In this document: positions 61,904 through 64,000 of the stretch, piece after piece
Position numbering within the stretch: position 1 is the first letter of the stretch
Layout of the letters: the number at the start of each line of letters is the position of its first letter
Assembly: GCA_964544635.1 (NCBI GenBank)
Contig: CAZJCK010000004.1
Location: 29,032 to 93,031 of the forward strand
DNA: 64,000 bases
Direction of reading: 5' to 3'
Source: CAZJCK01 sp964544635
GTDB taxonomy: Bacteria > Zixibacteria > MSB-5A5 > GN15 > FEB-12
Program-made: the position numbers and the translations under genes
The notes under the pieces: generated by a model
Told to the model about the DNA's origin: nothing
What the model saw: the letters and a program-made list of their open reading frames with translations, nothing else
Databases searched by the model: none

Positions 61904-62185
61904 TCAGGCGAATGGCGGGGCACGGGGACTGGTCGACCGGACATGCGGTCGGGCTGGATAGCCGGTTTGGGCTTGCGCCGCCCGCCCGATGAGAACAGGC
62001 AACAGGCCCAGCAGGACGATCGGCAGCGCCTCGACAACGGCCAGCATGAAATGGCACAGCTCACAACTGCTGGTCGACTTCTCGCACAGCGCAAAGTGCT
62101 CCAGCAGGTGCAAAAAGCCGATCAGGGCAATCAGGGCCGCCAGGGCGAAAAGGATGCGTTGGTTGCGAAGCTTTGAGATGGTCAT
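61904..62185 (-). CDS. Small Cys-containing membrane protein, first gene of the metal operon
   Basis: A 93-aa protein: basic N-terminus (SKLRNQR), helix 1 (ILFALAALIALIGFLHLLEHF), then CEKSTSSCELCHF with three Cys and a His in 11 residues, helix 2 (MLAVVEALPIVLLGLLPVLI), and a Pro/Arg-rich tail. The CxxC plus His between two helices looks like a metal site; DUF2946-type copper/zinc proteins have a similar small hydrophobic build with Cys, but a family assignment is not secure. ATG 62185 is the first sensible start; the frame stays open further upstream through the divergent flavodiiron gene, which is rejected. It is 86 bases before the porin gene on the same strand. Confidence 0.65.
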   Translation of the reverse strand: MTISKLRNQRILFALAALIALIGFLHLLEHFALCEKSTSSCELCHFMLAVVEALPIVLLGLLPVLIGRAAQAQTGYPARPHVRSTSPRAPPFA

Positions 62186-62256
62186 ACCGATCTGAACGTA
62201 TATCTTCTGTCTGCGGTTTCCAACGAATTTTCGGCACTCAAACCGGGGGTGAAGCG

Positions 62257-62285
62257 TTGAAGCATCGACGAACATGTCATATATT
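62257..62285 (+). promoter_or_regulatory. Promoter of the flavodiiron gene
   Basis: TTGAAG, 17 bases, TATATT on the plus strand, 26 bases before the ATG. Confidence 0.6.
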
Positions 62286-62311
62286 GACCCGAGAACAACC
62301 TGAGGAGCGAT

Positions 62312-63508
62312 ATGGATACACTGAAACTTGCGGAAAACGTCCACTGGGTGGGCGTCCACGATAAAGACCTGGCAGTCTTCGATATCACCATGCCGACCAA
62401 GCACGGCACCACCTATAATTCGTACATTATACAGGGGAGCGATGCCGTGGCTGTCGTCGACGGTGTCAAGGAAGGGTTCACCGCGGAGTGGTTTAAGAAA
62501 ATCGAGCAGCTTGTGCCGGTCGAGAAGATCGACTACCTGATCGTGAACCACAACGAACCGGATCATTCCGGCTCGATCCCGGCGCTTCTGGATCGCAACC
62601 CCGACGTCAAGCTGGTCTGCGGCGCGGCGGCCATGCCGTACCTGCGCAACATCATTAATAGAGAGGCCGACATCACCGGTGTAAAAAACGGCCACGAACT
62701 GTCGCTGGGCGACAAGACGTTTGTTTTCACTCTCATGCCGTACATGCACTGGCCCGATACGATGATGGACTATCTCGTGGAGGACAGGATTTTGTTTTCC
62801 AACGACGGTTTTGCGGCGCATTTGTCGTCTAAGGATTCGATGTGGGCCGACGAAGTGAGCGAGGACGTCGCCTACGAAGTGAAGTACTATTTCGACTCGA
62901 TCATGCGTCCGTTCACCGGCTTCATTCGCAAGAACATCCCCAAGCTCGACGGTTTTGAGCTCGACATGCTGGCACCGTCGCACGGCCCGATCTTCCGTAA
63001 AGAGCCGCGCAAGTGGATCGAGGCGTACGCCGACTGGTCGCGCGACAAGGTCGAAGAGAAGGACCAGGTGACGATTTTCTATGCCTCGAACTATGGCAAC
63101 ACAAAGAAGATGGCCGAAGCAATCGGGCAGCAGCTCAACGACGCCGGTATGAACATCGTGTATTCCGATGTGTCGACGATCGACGCCGACAAGATTCGTG
63201 AAGAGATCGAAGCATCGAAAGCGGTGCTGGTGGGTACGCCGACGTTCAACGGTGATGCCGTCAAACCGATCTGGGATCTGTGTGCGCTGTTTTCGACGGT
63301 TTACAGCATCGGCAAGAAGGCGGCGGTGTTTGGTTCGGTCGGCTGGGCGGGGGAAGGGCCGGCGATGATTACCGACCGCCTGCGCGGCCTGAAACTAAAG
63401 GTGTACGAAGAACCGTACAAAGCGCGCCTGGTGCCATCCGGCGACGAGATGACCGGCCTGACCGAGTTCTCGAGCAAAGTCGCGGAGTTCATCCACTCAG
63501 GTAAGTAG
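62312..63508 (+). CDS. Flavodiiron protein (FprA/ROO-type oxygen or NO reductase)
   Basis: A 398-aa cytosolic protein. The N-terminal metallo-beta-lactamase-like domain has all diiron ligands: H80-x-E82-x-D84 (with H85) in NHNEPDHSG, H146 in YMHWPD, D165 in FSNDGF and H224 in PSHGP. The C-terminal flavodoxin domain (from about residue 252) has YASNYGNTKKMAEA for FMN and VGTPTFNG. It reduces O2 to water and/or NO to N2O, protecting anaerobes; electrons would come from a rubredoxin or similar, not seen here. GAGGAG precedes the ATG by 6. Divergent from the metal-uptake operon. Confidence 0.95.
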   Translation: MDTLKLAENVHWVGVHDKDLAVFDITMPTKHGTTYNSYIIQGSDAVAVVDGVKEGFTAEWFKKIEQLVPVEKIDYLIVNHNEPDHSGSIPALLDRNPDVKLVCGAAAMPYLRNIINREADITGVKNGHELSLGDKTFVFTLMPYMHWPDTMMDYLVEDRILFSNDGFAAHLSSKDSMWADEVSEDVAYEVKYYFDSIMRPFTGFIRKNIPKLDGFELDMLAPSHGPIFRKEPRKWIEAYADWSRDKVEEKDQVTIFYASNYGNTKKMAEAIGQQLNDAGMNIVYSDVSTIDADKIREEIEASKAVLVGTPTFNGDAVKPIWDLCALFSTVYSIGKKAAVFGSVGWAGEGPAMITDRLRGLKLKVYEEPYKARLVPSGDEMTGLTEFSSKVAEFIHSGK

Positions 63509-63517
63509 CAAGTCTTC

Positions 63518-63547
63518 GTAGGGCAGGCTCCGCCCTGGGAGCCTGCC
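63518..63547. repeat. REP-like element A, copy 1
   Basis: A 30-bp element identical to 63683-63712. Stem GGCAGGCTC/GAGCCTGCC with a short loop. Confidence 0.85.
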
Positions 63548-63682
63548 GGTTAGAAAGGAAGTAGGTCGGGTTCCGACTCCGCGACAGCGGAAAAGAAACC
63601 CGACAATGAGTTGCATAGCGGGTACGTCACCCCAAAACCTGTGCAGCGGGTACGTCTCGTGCCCGCCGTTTTGTGTTCTGAC

Positions 63683-63712
63683 GTAGGGCAGGCTCCGCCC
63701 TGGGAGCCTGCC
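63683..63712. repeat. REP-like element A, copy 2
   Basis: Identical 30-bp element, offset 165 bases from copy 1, same orientation. Confidence 0.85.
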
Positions 63713-64000
63713 AATTGGTCATGTAGTGATTTAAGCCGCGCTTACCATACGTCGTCCGCGCGCAGGCAGGGGGCTATTATTCGATTTGCGCGCCATTATA
63801 GCTGAGGCGAGAACAGAATAATGGATGCCCGCCTTCGCGGGCACGACGTATTAGGAGGGCGGGAAGGACGTGGGAGGCGGGAATGAAATGAGGAGATAAG
63901 TCGTAGGTCAGGTTGCTTGTCAACCTGAGAGACACTCAAGCTATATCAGAGCGTCAGGTTCACAAGGAACCTGACCTGCGAAAAATGAGCGGAGCAACCC

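Larger units (their letters stand above)
63509..64000. repeat. Cluster of REP-like palindromes
   Basis: No gene is supported in the last 490 bases. Instead there are at least six hairpin elements: 63518-63547, 63561-63604, 63646-63666, 63683-63712, 63826-63843 and 63903-63980. Four of them share a head of the form GTAGGnCnGGyT followed by a matching inverted arm; two are CGGGC-type hairpins. They look like REP/BIME-type intergenic elements. Confidence 0.7.

Noticed and set aside
61904..62983. A 359-codon minus-strand frame across the flavodiiron gene
   Set aside because: Only its last 93 codons look like a protein; the rest is antisense to a well-defined flavodiiron gene.
1..64000. tRNA, rRNA, transposase, phage or toxin-antitoxin genes
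   Set aside because: Looked for the T-loop GTTCRANNC word with acceptor stems and for typical protein motifs; none found by eye. A tRNAscan or Rfam search would be decisive.

Overview
The window looks like a chromosomal piece of a moderately GC-rich Gram-negative bacterium, probably an uncultured lineage of the FCB superphylum (Zixibacteria, Marinimicrobia or KSB1-like; an inference, since no marker gene is present). Supporting signs are secreted proteins ending in 'NYPNPFNPxT' FlgD-like sorting tails, many type I dockerin pairs with cohesin-like domains, OmpA/TSP3 and porin-type outer-membrane proteins, a tetrahaem cytochrome, and a flavodiiron oxygen/NO reductase. The last two suggest an anaerobic or microaerophilic life. 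No rRNA, tRNA, CRISPR array, phage or transposase gene was seen.

Layout. 0-7.6 kb is housekeeping and redox: an NfeD-like protein cut by the window edge, a methyltransferase, a minus-strand OsmC/DUF302/DUF6132/FmdB operon divergent from a Crp/Fnr regulator, a DUF2834 protein, a SufS-like cysteine desulfurase, a GT4 glycosyltransferase and a tetrahaem cytochrome. 7.6-14.8 kb is a six-gene minus-strand envelope operon: GAF-GGDEF, NagZ, AnmK, SpoIID-like lipoprotein, OmpA/TSP3 and 2'-5' RNA ligase-like. 15-20.4 kb has a bactofilin-like membrane protein facing a gamma-glutamyltransferase, which shares an operon with a divergent GH35-like protein.

20.6-57.1 kb is a 36-kb block of minus-strand genes for large secreted proteins. 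It holds a FlgD-tail protein, a subtilase, a 1,105-aa Asp-box protein, a four-gene operon of about 24 kb, an 858-aa cohesin/dockerin/FlgD-tail protein and a small cohesin/dockerin protein. The operon encodes a cohesin-dockerin protein, a cohesin/dockerin/FlgD-tail protein, a 4,852-aa protein with 44 tandem repeats of about 97 aa, and a 1,938-aa protein with 16 Ig-like repeats and a dockerin. Several of the monocistronic genes have strong sigma70-type promoters, long untranslated leaders and strong terminators. The repeat array shows a perfect 291-bp duplication and a 14-domain higher-order period, so it is evolving by unequal recombination. Cohesin-like and dockerin modules in one neighbourhood suggest a surface scaffold or adhesion/degradation complex; that function is inferred.

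58-64 kb holds an alpha/beta-hydrolase-fold protein lacking the catalytic serine, a four-gene metal-uptake operon (Cys-containing membrane protein, His/Glu-rich porin, ZnuA-like binding protein, ZnuB-like permease) with no ATPase gene, a divergent flavodiiron protein, and a final 490 bp packed with REP-like palindromes.
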